A stretch of DNA of 64,000 nucleotides from Methanorbis furvi (GCF_032714615.1 NZ_JAWDKA010000001.1:282000-345999), one strand, 5' to 3'. Positions 33,408-42,802 are shown, counted from the stretch's first letter. The notes: generated by a model not told the origin, from the letters alone. Program-made: numbers and translations.

Positions 33408-33992
33408 ATGAATACCATTCAAGTAAATATTGAAAAAAGTGCGAGGATTGCCGATATTGCCGTTAAGATCGCATGGATCCTTTTGTGGATTGTTATTGTG
33501 ATCTTTGGCGGAGTGTTTCTGCTGACGCTTCTGATCTATGCGGCTGCAGGGCCGGAAGGATTTTCCATGTTCATCACTGCAGAAAATGTTCTGGAGATTT
33601 TCGGTCCGGGAGTTGTTCTTCCCGCGGGAGTTTCGCCTCTTGATATGTTCGTGCGAACCAGCGCGGTGTTCCTTGTTTCCGCAATTGTCTATGTGGGGTT
33701 GCTTGCTGCAATGCTTCGCTCAATGGGACAGATATTTTCCGAGGTCAGAAAAACCCTGCTGCCGTTTACCGCTGCAAACGCCCAGCGGCTGAAGAAGGCT
33801 GCCATCTATATGGCTCTCGTTGCTGTTGTTCCGTATCTGATCGGTGTTGTCGGCAGTCTCATCATTGGCGTTTACGTTGAGCTGATTCCATTTGGCTTTG
33901 AACTTCTGATCGCTTCAGCAGTTATTTACTGCCTCGCCCACATATTTGAGTACGGTGTTCTCCTGCAGCAGCAGGCAGACGAAACTCTCTGA
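33408..33992 (+). CDS. DUF2975-type membrane protein
   Basis: 194 residues from ATG 33408 (MNTIQVNIEKSARIADIAV), ~25 bases after the TATA. Four membrane helices (~15-42, ~82-105, ~128-152, ~158-182) with two short exterior loops. The pattern, including the pairing with a short XRE regulator 6 bases downstream, is that of DUF2975 proteins, which in bacteria form a membrane-protein/repressor couple. The membrane protein may sequester or control its regulator; this is inference from the pairing. Confidence 0.78.
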   Translation: MNTIQVNIEKSARIADIAVKIAWILLWIVIVIFGGVFLLTLLIYAAAGPEGFSMFITAENVLEIFGPGVVLPAGVSPLDMFVRTSAVFLVSAIVYVGLLAAMLRSMGQIFSEVRKTLLPFTAANAQRLKKAAIYMALVAVVPYLIGVVGSLIIGVYVELIPFGFELLIASAVIYCLAHIFEYGVLLQQQADETL

Positions 33993-33998
33993 GGTACT

Positions 33999-34217
33999 AT
34001 GTCCATCATTTTAAGACTTGACCGCGTAATGGCTGACCGAAAAATGTCGTTGAACGAGCTTTCGGAAAAAGTCGGCGTGACCAATGTCAATCTTTCGAAG
34101 ATCAAGACCGGTAAAATCAGTGCGATACGATTCTCGACGCTTGAGGCGATCTGCAAGGCGCTCAACTGCCAGCCGGGAGATATTCTTGAGTATCAGCCTG
34201 ATGAAGAGAGTCAGTGA
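33999..34217 (+). CDS. XRE-family HTH regulator (YozG-like)
   Basis: 72 residues, a single Cro/cI helix-turn-helix: MSLNELSEKVGVTNVNLSKIKTGKISAIRFSTLEAICKALNCQPGDILEY. The form with NLSKIKxGK and LNCQPGDIL is the small YozG/DUF739-like group found next to DUF2975 genes. Ribosome site GAGGT overlaps the preceding stop, so expression is coupled. It likely binds the TTATCG dyads at 33341 and 32461. Confidence 0.88.
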   Translation: MSIILRLDRVMADRKMSLNELSEKVGVTNVNLSKIKTGKISAIRFSTLEAICKALNCQPGDILEYQPDEESQ

Positions 34218-34234
34218 TCCTACCGGCTAAATTC

Positions 34235-34298
34235 TGCTCTCCACGGAAAAACGAAACGCATGCCTTTGGTATGCGTTTCGTTTATTCGTGGACGTAGC
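34235..34298. repeat. Small hairpin related to family A
   Basis: CTCTCCACGGAAAAACGAAA then CGCATGCCTTTGGTATGCG and TTTCGTTTATTCGTGGACG. The outer bases resemble family A ends, but the interior is a 14-bp stem with a TTT loop. It lies between convergent genes and could terminate transcription. Confidence 0.6.
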
Positions 34299-34315
34299 TT
34301 TTGTTTGATCCGTGC

Positions 34316-35749
34316 TCACTCCGAGTAAAATAAATTCTGCCAGACCTCCAGAGCCTCTGGCGTTAACACACTCCCTTCCTTTGTTCTCATGACAATACCT
34401 GCGTCGGCGAACCTTCCCAGATGCCAGGCAAGGGTAGTCCCTGCTATTCCAATTTTTTCTGCAAGCTCGGTATCAGAGATTCCAGGACTTTCTACAATCG
34501 CACGAAGTACGCGTGCAGGTTTTTCCTGATCAAGGATGGTGTGAAACATTCTCTCCATCGCCGACGTGTTCGCTTCCCGCGAAAAGTAGCGGATGGTTCC
34601 ATAGTAGGCCGCCTCCCGCACGATCTTTTTCTGTTCCAGCAGTTTGAGATTGTAAAGAACAGAGCCCCGTGAGTAGCCGGTGGCATCGGTGATCTCTTTC
34701 TGCGAACAGCCGGGATGTACTTCGATGAATTTTGCAATTTTCTGCGGCCGCGACTCAGGGTCGCTTGGCAGTTCAAGAACCCGGGAAAATCCTACCGCCG
34801 CAACCGCCGCGGTCAGGAGGATGAGAAGAAATGATTTGAGATGATTTTGCTGCGGCCGCGTTCGGACGATGGAATCTTTTTCCGTGGTGAGCGTGAGACC
34901 TGACGTGAGATGACCGGTGATGTAGACTGTGTAGACTTGGGAATCTGCAATGAACTTTTCTCCGTATTTGAACTGAACAGGAATTCCCCAGAGTCCTTCT
35001 TTGGCCATTGATCGATTTATTTTTTCATAGACCTGATCCATCTCCGTAAGCGAGATCGGATCAGTCCAGACGGTAATCGTCCAGCCGTACTCAATCCGGT
35101 TTATCGGATTTCTCAGAGGATCACCATAATATTTTGTGCCCTTCGTGACCTCTCCATAATTTCCGGTATTGTTGTAGTACCAGCTCCAGATCCGCCCATA
35201 ATCATACTCCTTTCCTTCCCGCTCCCATATTTCTTCCCACGTTGTTCCGTAAGTTTTCACCACCGTATTGTACGGGGCGACCTGTATCACAGGCTGTACC
35301 ACCGTGACCGGAATTCTGCTTTTGAACGTAACCGCCACATTTTCCAGCCCAACTTTTTCCATCGACGCATTCATCATTGTATAGATTCGGTCGATCTCCT
35401 CCTCTGAAGTTCCGGTACGGGCGAGAAAAGTTACCGCCCATCCAAACTGTACGCCGTAAATCGGCCAGTTGTCCTTGCCGTACCAGGCATCCATCTCCTC
35501 ACGAAAATCATCAGCATTCTCAAACCAACTCTCAATTTGTGTATAGTAATGCTCATCACCGCTGTGAATCTGTGCCTGTTCCCAGGTCTCTCCGTACGAC
35601 CGGGCAAAACTGATGGTGCAAATCTCCGGTTCCTTTGCGGTGATCACCTCCGGTGGCGGAGGCGGAATTTCTGAGGGAACAAAGATCAGAACGGCAGCAA
35701 AAATTCCAAGGAATAGTATCAGAAGAACCGCCGTCTGCTTCGTTGACAT
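34316..35749 (-). CDS. Membrane-tethered regulator with duplicated ectodomain and two winged helices
   Basis: 477 residues from ATG 35749 (MSTKQTAVLLILFLGIFAAVLIF); a TTG 27 bases upstream sits on the purine-rich ribosome site. Anchor helix ~6-24; exterior part ~40-285 is a tandem repeat of one domain (SYGETWEQAQ...FGWAVTFLARTGTSEEEIDRIYTMMNASMEKVGLENVAVTF and TYGTTWEEIW...YGWTITVWTDPISLTEMDQVYEKINRSMAKEGLWGIPVQF, each partly shown). Second helix ~304-322; winged helices ~333-392 (GCSQKEITDATGYSRGSVLYNL) and ~410-470 (PGISDTELAEKIGIAGTTLAWHLGRF). It unites in one chain what loci A and B split between an exoprotein and a regulator. Its ectodomain closing half resembles that of the 3452/5116 proteins. 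Confidence 0.85.
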   Translation of the reverse strand: MSTKQTAVLLILFLGIFAAVLIFVPSEIPPPPPEVITAKEPEICTISFARSYGETWEQAQIHSGDEHYYTQIESWFENADDFREEMDAWYGKDNWPIYGVQFGWAVTFLARTGTSEEEIDRIYTMMNASMEKVGLENVAVTFKSRIPVTVVQPVIQVAPYNTVVKTYGTTWEEIWEREGKEYDYGRIWSWYYNNTGNYGEVTKGTKYYGDPLRNPINRIEYGWTITVWTDPISLTEMDQVYEKINRSMAKEGLWGIPVQFKYGEKFIADSQVYTVYITGHLTSGLTLTTEKDSIVRTRPQQNHLKSFLLILLTAAVAAVGFSRVLELPSDPESRPQKIAKFIEVHPGCSQKEITDATGYSRGSVLYNLKLLEQKKIVREAAYYGTIRYFSREANTSAMERMFHTILDQEKPARVLRAIVESPGISDTELAEKIGIAGTTLAWHLGRFADAGIVMRTKEGSVLTPEALEVWQNLFYSE

Positions 35750-35854
35750 GAGTAAAATAAAATCTGCTCTCCTCAATTAAATCAAGTGTGATCAAAGCAT
35801 CGGAAACGTGCCTCTACATAATCCTTAACTACGTAAACTCTGATATTTAGTAAT

Positions 35855-36613
35855 ATGATCACCGTTGGTCTGCTTGGATGCGGAAATATCGGCCGCGTTA
35901 TCGCCGCAGGTCAGGAAAACTTCAAAATAACCGCCGTGTATGACGTAGTCCCGGCGCGGGTAGAGGCGTTCGGCAAAGAGTTCGACGCAAAACCATTCTC
36001 AGACTTCACCGCCTTCCTTGCCGAACCAACCGATATTATTGTCGAAGCAGCGTCAGTTCTCGCCGCCACCGAACATGCGCAGGAGGTACTCGAGGCCGGA
36101 AAAGACATCGTCATCATGAGTGTCGGGGCACTCGCAGATATTGAGTACCGTTCCAGACTCATCGAAACCGCACGGCAGCTGAAACGCAAAATCCATATCC
36201 CGTCCGGCGCCATCATGGGCCTTGACAACATCAGCATCGGCCAGATCAGCCGCATCGACAAATTTGTTCTGAGAACAACCAAAAATCCGGCATCCCTCGC
36301 CCGCGAAGCAACCGAGCGGACCCAGCTGTTCTCAGGCAAAGCTCATGACTGTGTCCGCCAGTACCCGAAAAACACCAACGTCGCCGAGTCGCTGTCGATC
36401 GCCTGCGGCCGCGACGTTGACGTCGAGCTGTGGATGGACCCAGACGAAGACCGCAACATGCATGAAATATTCTTCGAAGGAGAGTTCGGCGAAGCATACA
36501 TCAGAGTGAGAAACCTCCCTTCGCCCGACAACCCGGCAACCAGCTACCTTGCGGCCTTATCGATTCTCACGCTGTTGAAAAATCTTGACAACCCCTTGGT
36601 GATAGGCGCATGA
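35855..36613 (+). CDS. nadX: L-aspartate dehydrogenase
   Basis: 252 residues. NAD(P)-binding GLLGCGNIGRVIA at 5-17, the IPSGAIMGLDN substrate loop and the MHEIFFEGEFGEA block with the catalytic-region His, as in archaeal and Thermotoga aspartate dehydrogenase. It oxidises aspartate to iminoaspartate, replacing NadB, and passes it to NadA. First gene of a three-gene NAD operon with ATGA overlap to nadA at 36610. Soluble cytosolic dimer expected. Confidence 0.93.
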   Translation: MITVGLLGCGNIGRVIAAGQENFKITAVYDVVPARVEAFGKEFDAKPFSDFTAFLAEPTDIIVEAASVLAATEHAQEVLEAGKDIVIMSVGALADIEYRSRLIETARQLKRKIHIPSGAIMGLDNISIGQISRIDKFVLRTTKNPASLAREATERTQLFSGKAHDCVRQYPKNTNVAESLSIACGRDVDVELWMDPDEDRNMHEIFFEGEFGEAYIRVRNLPSPDNPATSYLAALSILTLLKNLDNPLVIGA

Positions 36614-37512
36614 ACTACGAACAGCAGATCAAAAAACTTGCCGCAGAAAAAAATGCCGTGATCCTTGCCCACAACTATCAGCCGCCTGAGATTCAGGACG
36701 TCGCTGACATCACGGGCGACTCGCTCGAGCTTGCCCGGCTTGCCAAGGAAGCAAAAGAGTCCACGCTTGTTCTCTGCGGTGTCTACTTCATGGCAGAGAC
36801 CGCAAAAATTCTCTCGCCGGAAAAGACCGTCCTCATCCCGCGTCCTGACGCAGGATGTCCGCTGGCCGATCAGCTGACTCCGGAAATCGTGCGTGCAGCA
36901 AAAACCGCTCATCCCGGCTCGCCGTTTGTGGTCTACGTGAACTCAAACGCAGCGACAAAAGCTGAGTGCGACATCACCTGCACCTCGGCAAATGCCGCGG
37001 CAGTCGCAGCATCCTTGCCGGAGAAAAAAATTCTGTTCGGCCCTGATGCAAATCTTGCCGCATGGGTGCAGGCCCAGCTGCCGGAAAAAGAGATCATTGC
37101 AGTCCCAGAGAACGGAGGTTGCCCCACGCATCACAACTTTTCGGTGCGGGATGTTGAGATCGCCCGCCGCGAGTATCCGAATGCCACGATCATCTGCCAT
37201 CCCGAGTGCAGCAGAGAGGTTCAGCTGGCGAGCGACATGGTTGGATCAACTGGCTACATGATCCGCAACTGCGGAACAGAGAAGGAGTGGGTGATCTTTA
37301 CTGAGGAGGGCATCGCTCATCCGCTGCAGAAAAAATATCCTGACACAATCTTTCACGTGATGGCGTCTGCGGTCTGCCCGAACATGAAGCTGATTGATCT
37401 TTTTGATCTCTACGTGACGCTCCGCGACGGTGTGTATCCTGTGCAGGTTTCTGATCACATCGCCGCAAAGGCGCGGACCGCGATTGAGCGGATGATTGAG
37501 GTTTCGAAATGA
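36610..37512 (+). CDS. nadA: Quinolinate synthase A
   Basis: 300 residues, the short archaeal form. The three [4Fe-4S] ligands are Cys83 (DAGCPLAD), Cys171 (GGCPTHH) and Cys256 (SAVCPNMK), the positions known for the family. Substrate-site motifs AHNYQPPEIQDVAD (20-33) and VYVNSNAATKAECD (109-121) are intact. It condenses iminoaspartate with dihydroxyacetone phosphate to quinolinate. ATGA overlaps on both sides couple it to nadX and nadC. Oxygen-sensitive cluster fits an anaerobe. Confidence 0.96.
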   Translation: MNYEQQIKKLAAEKNAVILAHNYQPPEIQDVADITGDSLELARLAKEAKESTLVLCGVYFMAETAKILSPEKTVLIPRPDAGCPLADQLTPEIVRAAKTAHPGSPFVVYVNSNAATKAECDITCTSANAAAVAASLPEKKILFGPDANLAAWVQAQLPEKEIIAVPENGGCPTHHNFSVRDVEIARREYPNATIICHPECSREVQLASDMVGSTGYMIRNCGTEKEWVIFTEEGIAHPLQKKYPDTIFHVMASAVCPNMKLIDLFDLYVTLRDGVYPVQVSDHIAAKARTAIERMIEVSK

Positions 37513-38339
37513 TGCTGCCAACTGATCAACTTCTCTCTTTTTTTGCCGAGGACGTTCCCTTCGGAGATATCACGACGCTTGCTCTTGTCGAGGACAAAGT
37601 TGTCGCTGCCCGCGTTGAAGCACGGACGGATATGGTTCTCGCAGGCGTTGAGGAGTGCGTCTGGCTCTTTGAACACTTCGGTGTCGGGGCAACGGTTCAT
37701 GCTGATGACGGCGAAAAAATTTCTGCGGGAACAAAAATTCTGTCGCTTGCAGGATCGGTTCATGCGATTTTGTCGCTTGAGCGTACCTGTCTGAATCTTC
37801 TTGGAAGAATGAGCGGGATTGCGACCGCGACCGCTGCTGCGCAAACGCTTGTGGCCACAGTGAATGATCATGTGAAGGTTGCGGGAACGAGAAAGACTGC
37901 TCCGGGCCTTCGCTACTTTGACAAGAAAGCAATTCGTCTCGGCGGCGGTGAGCCGCACCGCGACAGTTTGTCTGATGCGTTTTTGATCAAGGACACGCAT
38001 CGCTCTCTTCTGCCGGTCGCCGAAGCCGTCCGCCGTGCGAAGGCGTACTCGGTCTACCACAAGGTGGAGTGCGAGGTGGAAAATCTGATCGATGCAGTCG
38101 CCGCTGCTGAAGCTGGCGCTGATATTATTATGTTTGATAATATGACGCCTTCTGCGGTGCACGGATCAATCGCTGCTCTCGCTTCCCGGGGACTTCGCGA
38201 GCGGCTGGTGCTTGAGGTCTCGGGCGGCATCACTGTGGAGAATGTTCAGAAGTGGGCCGGGGTTGATGTGGATGTTATCAGCATGGGCTCTCTTACACAT
38301 TCGGTGAAGTACGCTGATGTGAGTCTTGAGATCGAATAA
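37509..38339 (+). CDS. nadC: Nicotinate-nucleotide pyrophosphorylase (carboxylating)
   Basis: 276 residues, full length. Motifs: FAEDVPFGDITT (14-25), LSLERTCLNLLGRMSGIAT, the phosphate/quinolinate-binding VAGTRKTAPGLRYFDKKAIRLGGGEPHR, VECEVENL and MFDNMTP. It converts quinolinate and PRPP to nicotinate mononucleotide. Last gene of the nadX-nadA-nadC operon, followed by a T-tract (ATAATTTTTTTC) and a family A palindrome. Confidence 0.96.
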   Translation: MMLPTDQLLSFFAEDVPFGDITTLALVEDKVVAARVEARTDMVLAGVEECVWLFEHFGVGATVHADDGEKISAGTKILSLAGSVHAILSLERTCLNLLGRMSGIATATAAAQTLVATVNDHVKVAGTRKTAPGLRYFDKKAIRLGGGEPHRDSLSDAFLIKDTHRSLLPVAEAVRRAKAYSVYHKVECEVENLIDAVAAAEAGADIIMFDNMTPSAVHGSIAALASRGLRERLVLEVSGGITVENVQKWAGVDVDVISMGSLTHSVKYADVSLEIE

Positions 38340-38355
38340 TTTTTTTCATTGATCA

Positions 38356-38613
38356 GCTCCGCCCACGGAACACACCGACCACACAGAAAATTTCACGGAA
38401 AAAAACATCACGGAGCAGACGTGAACAGCACGGAAATAAATTTTTTTAAAATTTTATCCGATGCCACAAAATTTTTTTCATGGCGAGCTTTCGAAAAACG
38501 AATTAAATTTTTTTGTTGTATCAATGTTTTAGAATTCCGTGCTGTTCACGTCTGCTCCGTGATGTTTTTTTCCGTGAAATTTTCTGTGTGCTCCGTTTTT
38601 CCGTGGGCGGAGC
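38356..38613. repeat. Family A palindromic element, copy 4 (long-loop subtype)
   Basis: Arms as in copy 1; the centre is ~95 bp and contains GATGCCACAAAATTTTTTTC and TTTTTTTGTTGTATCAATGT. Copy 6 (47093) has the same centre with a few changes, so the two are sister copies. Confidence 0.9.
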
Positions 38614-38643
38614 AGAACATGATTAAAAAAAAAGAAAAAAATT

Positions 38644-40140
38644 TCAGATGCCCGGGATGTAGGTCTTGTTCATCTGATAGTACGGCACATACACAATCCG
38701 TGCCTCATCAACCGCATACTCATACCGCAGCACCTGCAAAACACCCGGCTTTTCCGCCTCGTATCTGAGGAACAAAAACTCTGTCAGTTCCCGTGCCGTA
38801 TTCTGATTGATAACGATCGGCTGGAGTTCCACCTCTTTGTCCAGCGGAATCTCGGCAATAACCGGATTACGGATGGTGAGATCCACCTCCCACTTCTCTG
38901 CAAGATAGCGGGGAGTGTTTGCCGCACAGATGTAGTAACTGCGTTTTCCTGCAATCTCCGGAAGGCCTGTCTCGGTTGACCCGCCGGCGAGTTTATCGGT
39001 CACCGAGATATCCACATCAAACTTCCAGAACGGAATATGTTCCGGCTCCTCCTCCATCGCAGTCTTTGCAAGAATGTCAGGCTCCGCGACATCGTATGGC
39101 ACAATTTTTACCTCGTCTGCGGTCACATTCAGCAGCCGGCTGCATTTTTTACAAACCGAGATAACCTCTCCCCACGGCTGCTCCACCGCCTCGCCGCACT
39201 TCGGACAGACAAGAATGGTTGAGTCGCGCTTCAGAATTTCATGATCCGTCAGCTGTTTCGGCACACGGCTTGCGGGCCTGAGGGAGTTGATGTTTTTCAT
39301 CGTGCCAAACGTCACATACGTTCGTCCTTCCTTGAATGCCGGGTATGCTGCCATCGACATTGCAATACCAAGCAGCAGCAAAATCACCTGGAACAGCTCA
39401 GAGATCTGATGAGTTCCGGTATGCAGCAGCATGGCAACAGAAGATCCGATCATGATACCTCCCGCGGCAAGAGCCAGAATCATCATTCGTGATCTCGCCG
39501 TCAGATTCATGGGGGCAGTACCGCCTAGGACTTCTCCCCGCACCGCATCAACGATCGCCGTATAGTCGCCGCCCAGATACTCATAGTGCGCTACCCAGAT
39601 TGGCGCATACACCAGTTCGAACACCTTCGGCAGCAGGAACGACTTCTCCAGCGTCAGCGTATCGATACGTTTCGCTGCCGCATCATCAATCATCTGCCGG
39701 ATCGCTGCACGGCCGGCCTTGCTTGCCTCAATTGCCGAACCTCCCGGCTCCATTGCAACAACTTTTCCCGGAGTGAACGCAATTTCATTTCCCGGATCCA
39801 GCCAGAGTTCTGTTATGCCGTACTTTCCGGTATCGCACGCCGCCTCAGTCCACACAAACTCATCATCGATGATCTCTTCATAGATGTTGCGGATCACATT
39901 GCCGGTCTTCTCCTCAAACTCAGAGTACCCGCATGCGATCGCTTTTCCCTGAGCAATAAACCGCCAGAACGGAATGTAGACCAGGTACAGCTCGTTCATG
40001 TTCGCTTTTGCCGGAAGGTCGGGCGCCTTGATTCCTTTCGTGAACCAGTCGCGCACGGTGCGGTCTGCAACTCCCTTCGTGATCTTTGACCGGTACATCA
40101 CCTCAGCGATGCGGTCCTCAACCGAACGTTCAAGGCCCAT
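38644..40140 (-). CDS. Membrane protein with zinc ribbon, paired with 40130
   Basis: 498 residues, not recognised. Two ~100-residue regions contain a repeated signature around a conserved Pro-x-Trp (YIPFWRFIAQGKAIAC near 53; VYAPIWVAHYEYLGGDYTAIVDAVRGEVLGG near 172). Membrane helices ~213-234 and ~245-265. Then a zinc ribbon VCPKCGEAVEQPWGEVISVCKKC (~318-340) and a third PFWKFDV region with the ending VYVPYYQMNKTYIPGI. So PxWxF/Y units may form a repeating beta domain. It overlaps the upstream gene by 11 bases; both likely form one membrane complex of unknown role. Confidence 0.7.
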   Translation of the reverse strand: MGLERSVEDRIAEVMYRSKITKGVADRTVRDWFTKGIKAPDLPAKANMNELYLVYIPFWRFIAQGKAIACGYSEFEEKTGNVIRNIYEEIIDDEFVWTEAACDTGKYGITELWLDPGNEIAFTPGKVVAMEPGGSAIEASKAGRAAIRQMIDDAAAKRIDTLTLEKSFLLPKVFELVYAPIWVAHYEYLGGDYTAIVDAVRGEVLGGTAPMNLTARSRMMILALAAGGIMIGSSVAMLLHTGTHQISELFQVILLLLGIAMSMAAYPAFKEGRTYVTFGTMKNINSLRPASRVPKQLTDHEILKRDSTILVCPKCGEAVEQPWGEVISVCKKCSRLLNVTADEVKIVPYDVAEPDILAKTAMEEEPEHIPFWKFDVDISVTDKLAGGSTETGLPEIAGKRSYYICAANTPRYLAEKWEVDLTIRNPVIAEIPLDKEVELQPIVINQNTARELTEFLFLRYEAEKPGVLQVLRYEYAVDEARIVYVPYYQMNKTYIPGI

Positions 40141-40819
40141 GTGTTTCCTCCTTCTCCTTCTTGGTAATTATTCCGAGCATCTCGCTCTGATACAGGAAGA
40201 TAAACAAAAGGATCACCACAATAATGAAGACCCACGGGTTGAGATAGATCGCAATAAGGCTGAGGGCAAACATCGGAATGAATGCGGTGAGTGCGGTCTT
40301 CTTCCAGTTGATCGGCTCTTTGATCGGGTGCCACTCAGGATACACCGAGCCTGAGTTTGCATCCACCTTAATCATGTAGACATTGCTCTTCGCTTTATAG
40401 CTGATCAGCCACAGCGGAACACCGATCAGTTCCTCTCCGCGTGCAATTCCGTGAAGATCTGGCAGATACACGGAAGAATCCACAGTTGCCGGAAGAATGA
40501 TTGCATCCTCCGGAGTTTCGATGAGGCCTGTATCCTCATAGTACCTGATGTTCTGCAGTCCGGTCAGCAGTGTGCCTGCGGCCGGCCGGTAGAGGGTCTT
40601 GTTCTCTCCGCCGTCCTCGCGCCGGAACCGCCAGAAAGGGAAGTATACCATCACAGCTTTTCCAAAACGAACTTTTTCCATTGAAATGAAGGGAATTGTA
40701 TCTGACCCCAGCCATTTGCGGACAATTCCTGTAGCCTCCTCCTCCCCTATTTTTGGAGGAATCACCCATGCGCAGACCTGCTGCTCATGTACTATCATCC
40801 CCTCTGGTGCATCTGCCAT
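40130..40819 (-). CDS. Membrane protein with PxWxF domain, partner of 38644
   Basis: 229 residues from ATG 40819 (MADAPEGMIVHEQQV); the TATA at 40829-40836 lies so close that the ATG at 40798 (MIVHEQQVCAW) may be the real start. It shows the same units as its partner: VYFPFWRFRREDGGENKTLYRPAAG and GVPLWLISYKAKSNVYMIKVDANSGSVYPEW. Two membrane helices near the C-terminus (~172-190 and ~191-212), ending in Lys/Glu-rich residues. Unknown function. Confidence 0.7.
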   Translation of the reverse strand: MADAPEGMIVHEQQVCAWVIPPKIGEEEATGIVRKWLGSDTIPFISMEKVRFGKAVMVYFPFWRFRREDGGENKTLYRPAAGTLLTGLQNIRYYEDTGLIETPEDAIILPATVDSSVYLPDLHGIARGEELIGVPLWLISYKAKSNVYMIKVDANSGSVYPEWHPIKEPINWKKTALTAFIPMFALSLIAIYLNPWVFIIVVILLFIFLYQSEMLGIITKKEKEETHGP

Positions 40820-40946
40820 AGATACGTGAATATATGCGTGTTTTCGCACATAGATGTTTTGTCAGTGACGAAACCATTTTTCTCTGAAAATGCGCTTTCT
40901 GAAGAATTATTTTTCTCATGAAAAATTTAGCGTGGACGTCATTGTA

Positions 40947-41156
40947 GCTCCGCCCACGGAGCACACTGAACACACAGAAAATTTCACGGAAAAAAAACAT
41001 CACGGAGCAGACGTGAACAGCACGGAAATATATCAAGGTAAATCGTGAACGGGCATCTTGTATTTTGAAAATTCAAAGTTCCGTGGTGTTCACGTCGGCT
41101 CCGTGATGTTTTTTTCTGTGAAATTTCCGTGTGTTCCGCTTTTCCGTGGGCGGAGC
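40947..41156. repeat. Family A palindromic element, copy 5 (subtype 2)
   Basis: TAGCTCCGCCCACGGAGCAC on the left, TTTTCCGTGGGCGGAGC on the right. The ~60-bp centre includes TATCAAGGTAAATCGTGAAC and TGAAAATTCAAAGTTCCGTG and is shared, diverged, with copy 9. It lies between divergent genes 40819 and 41282; the remaining 41157-41281 contains CATGCGAGCCGTAGACGGAGC, a trace of a repeat flank, and a TATA (ATTTATATCTTC at 41229). Confidence 0.88.
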
Positions 41157-41281
41157 AGTGATCAAGGTGGAAACATGCGAGCCGTAGACGGAGCAGAATG
41201 TAATAGACATCACCTCCAAATCTATCACATTTATATCTTCGATGAACATAATTATACATCAACGTCTGTATGTTGTGATGT

Positions 41282-42778
41282 ATGATGCTGAATATAACCA
41301 CGTTCCTTGATGCCAATGCCTGCCGTCTTGCAAAGCCGGTGTTCTATTGCCCTGAGAGGAACACCTCCTATACCTCATCCGAAGTTCTTGGAATCAGTTC
41401 AGAGATTGCCCGCACCCTCAAATCCCTTGGCGTTGACAAAGGTGACCGGGTACTTCTCTACCTGAACAGCAGCCCTGAATATCTGTTCTCGTACCTCGCC
41501 GTCTGGAGAGTTGGTGCGGTCGCTGTTCCGACAAACCGCGTCTACACCGCAACCGAACTCAGCTATATGATCAAAGATGCCGGAGCAAATGTTTTCATCA
41601 CCGATCCTGATGGCGCAGAGATTGCAAAAGATCTGGGTGTCAGAATTTTTGTCCCGGAAAATATCGAATCATTTCGAACCGCGCCCGTACTTCCTCCCGA
41701 GCCAACCGAGTCAGACGATCTCTGCCAGCTGCAGTACACCTCAGGCACGACCGGCAAACCAAAAGGTGCCATGCTTACGCACGGCAACTGGCTTACCGCA
41801 GTTCACAACGAGTGCGACGTGCTCACCCTCAAGCAGGACGACGTGTATCTCGGAATCTATCCGATGGGACATGTCGGCCTCTCATGGGGAGTTGCCGCAA
41901 TGCGTGCGGGCGCACTCTACATCATGATGGAGAGGTACGACCCTGACAGCTATCTTGCCCTCTGCAAAAAACATCAGGTCACTGTTCTCTCAGGCATGCC
42001 GCCGGTCATCCACTTTCTGGAAGGAGCGCCTGCCGGAACCGAAGAGATGCTTGCAACCGCCCGCGAAATAATTTCAGGCGGCGGCCCTCTGCATCATGAA
42101 ACCTGGAAAAACTTCCATTACCGGTACAACATTCCGGTCATCAACGCCTACGGACTTTCAGAGACCGTTGTCATTGGAACAGGAACCGTGATCCGACCCG
42201 AAGATTATGCTTCCGCTGACCGGTTCCAGAGTGTCGGGCATCCGGTCTGCTTCTCAGAAGTGAAAATTGTTGACGAAGCTGATGCTTCCAAAACAATGCC
42301 TCCCGAAACCCCGGGAGAGATTGCTCTTCGAGGGCCCGCCGTTGCCAAAGGATACTGGGGACTGCCTGAAGAAACCGCACGGGCATTTCTTCCGGACGGC
42401 TGGTTCCTTACCGGCGACATCGGCTACCTTGACAAAGATCAGAGGCTCTGCTTAACTGACCGCAAAAAGGACATGATCGTCATGTCAGGCTGGAAAATTT
42501 ATCCGACCGAGGTCGAGGAGACCCTTCTTCAGTATCAGGAAGTTGCCGAGATTGCAGTGTTTGGTATCCCGCACCCGCATCGCGGCGAAGTTCCCGCGGC
42601 CGCTGTCGTGTGGCGGGCGGGCCGGGACGGCTCGGACAATGAAGCCGGTCTCCTTGCATTTGCCAAGGAACATCTGGCAGGGTACAAAGTTCCCAGAAAA
42701 ATTTACACGGTGGATGCCCTCCCCCGCGTAAACGGATGGAAGCTCCTCAGACGCGAGCTTCGTGAAAAATTCTCATAA
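41282..42778 (+). CDS. AMP-forming acyl-CoA synthetase / ligase
   Basis: 498 residues, ANL superfamily. Motif A3 is QYTSGTTGKPKGAMLTHGNW (~152-171), A5 YGLSETVV (~293), A7-A8 GWFLTGDIGYLDKDQRLCLTDRKKDMIVMSGWKIYPTEVEE (~380-420, only partly quoted as blocks) and the C-terminal lysine region PRVNGWKLLRRELRE, where the usual SGK is NGWK with Lys retained. It activates a carboxylic acid with ATP to the acyl-adenylate and CoA thioester; the chain type is not predictable. Shares direction with the ECF transporter genes 24 bases downstream, which might import its substrate. Confidence 0.9.
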   Translation: MMLNITTFLDANACRLAKPVFYCPERNTSYTSSEVLGISSEIARTLKSLGVDKGDRVLLYLNSSPEYLFSYLAVWRVGAVAVPTNRVYTATELSYMIKDAGANVFITDPDGAEIAKDLGVRIFVPENIESFRTAPVLPPEPTESDDLCQLQYTSGTTGKPKGAMLTHGNWLTAVHNECDVLTLKQDDVYLGIYPMGHVGLSWGVAAMRAGALYIMMERYDPDSYLALCKKHQVTVLSGMPPVIHFLEGAPAGTEEMLATAREIISGGGPLHHETWKNFHYRYNIPVINAYGLSETVVIGTGTVIRPEDYASADRFQSVGHPVCFSEVKIVDEADASKTMPPETPGEIALRGPAVAKGYWGLPEETARAFLPDGWFLTGDIGYLDKDQRLCLTDRKKDMIVMSGWKIYPTEVEETLLQYQEVAEIAVFGIPHPHRGEVPAAAVVWRAGRDGSDNEAGLLAFAKEHLAGYKVPRKIYTVDALPRVNGWKLLRRELREKFS

Positions 42779-42802
42779 TATCAATATCTGGAAGTCACCT
42801 TC

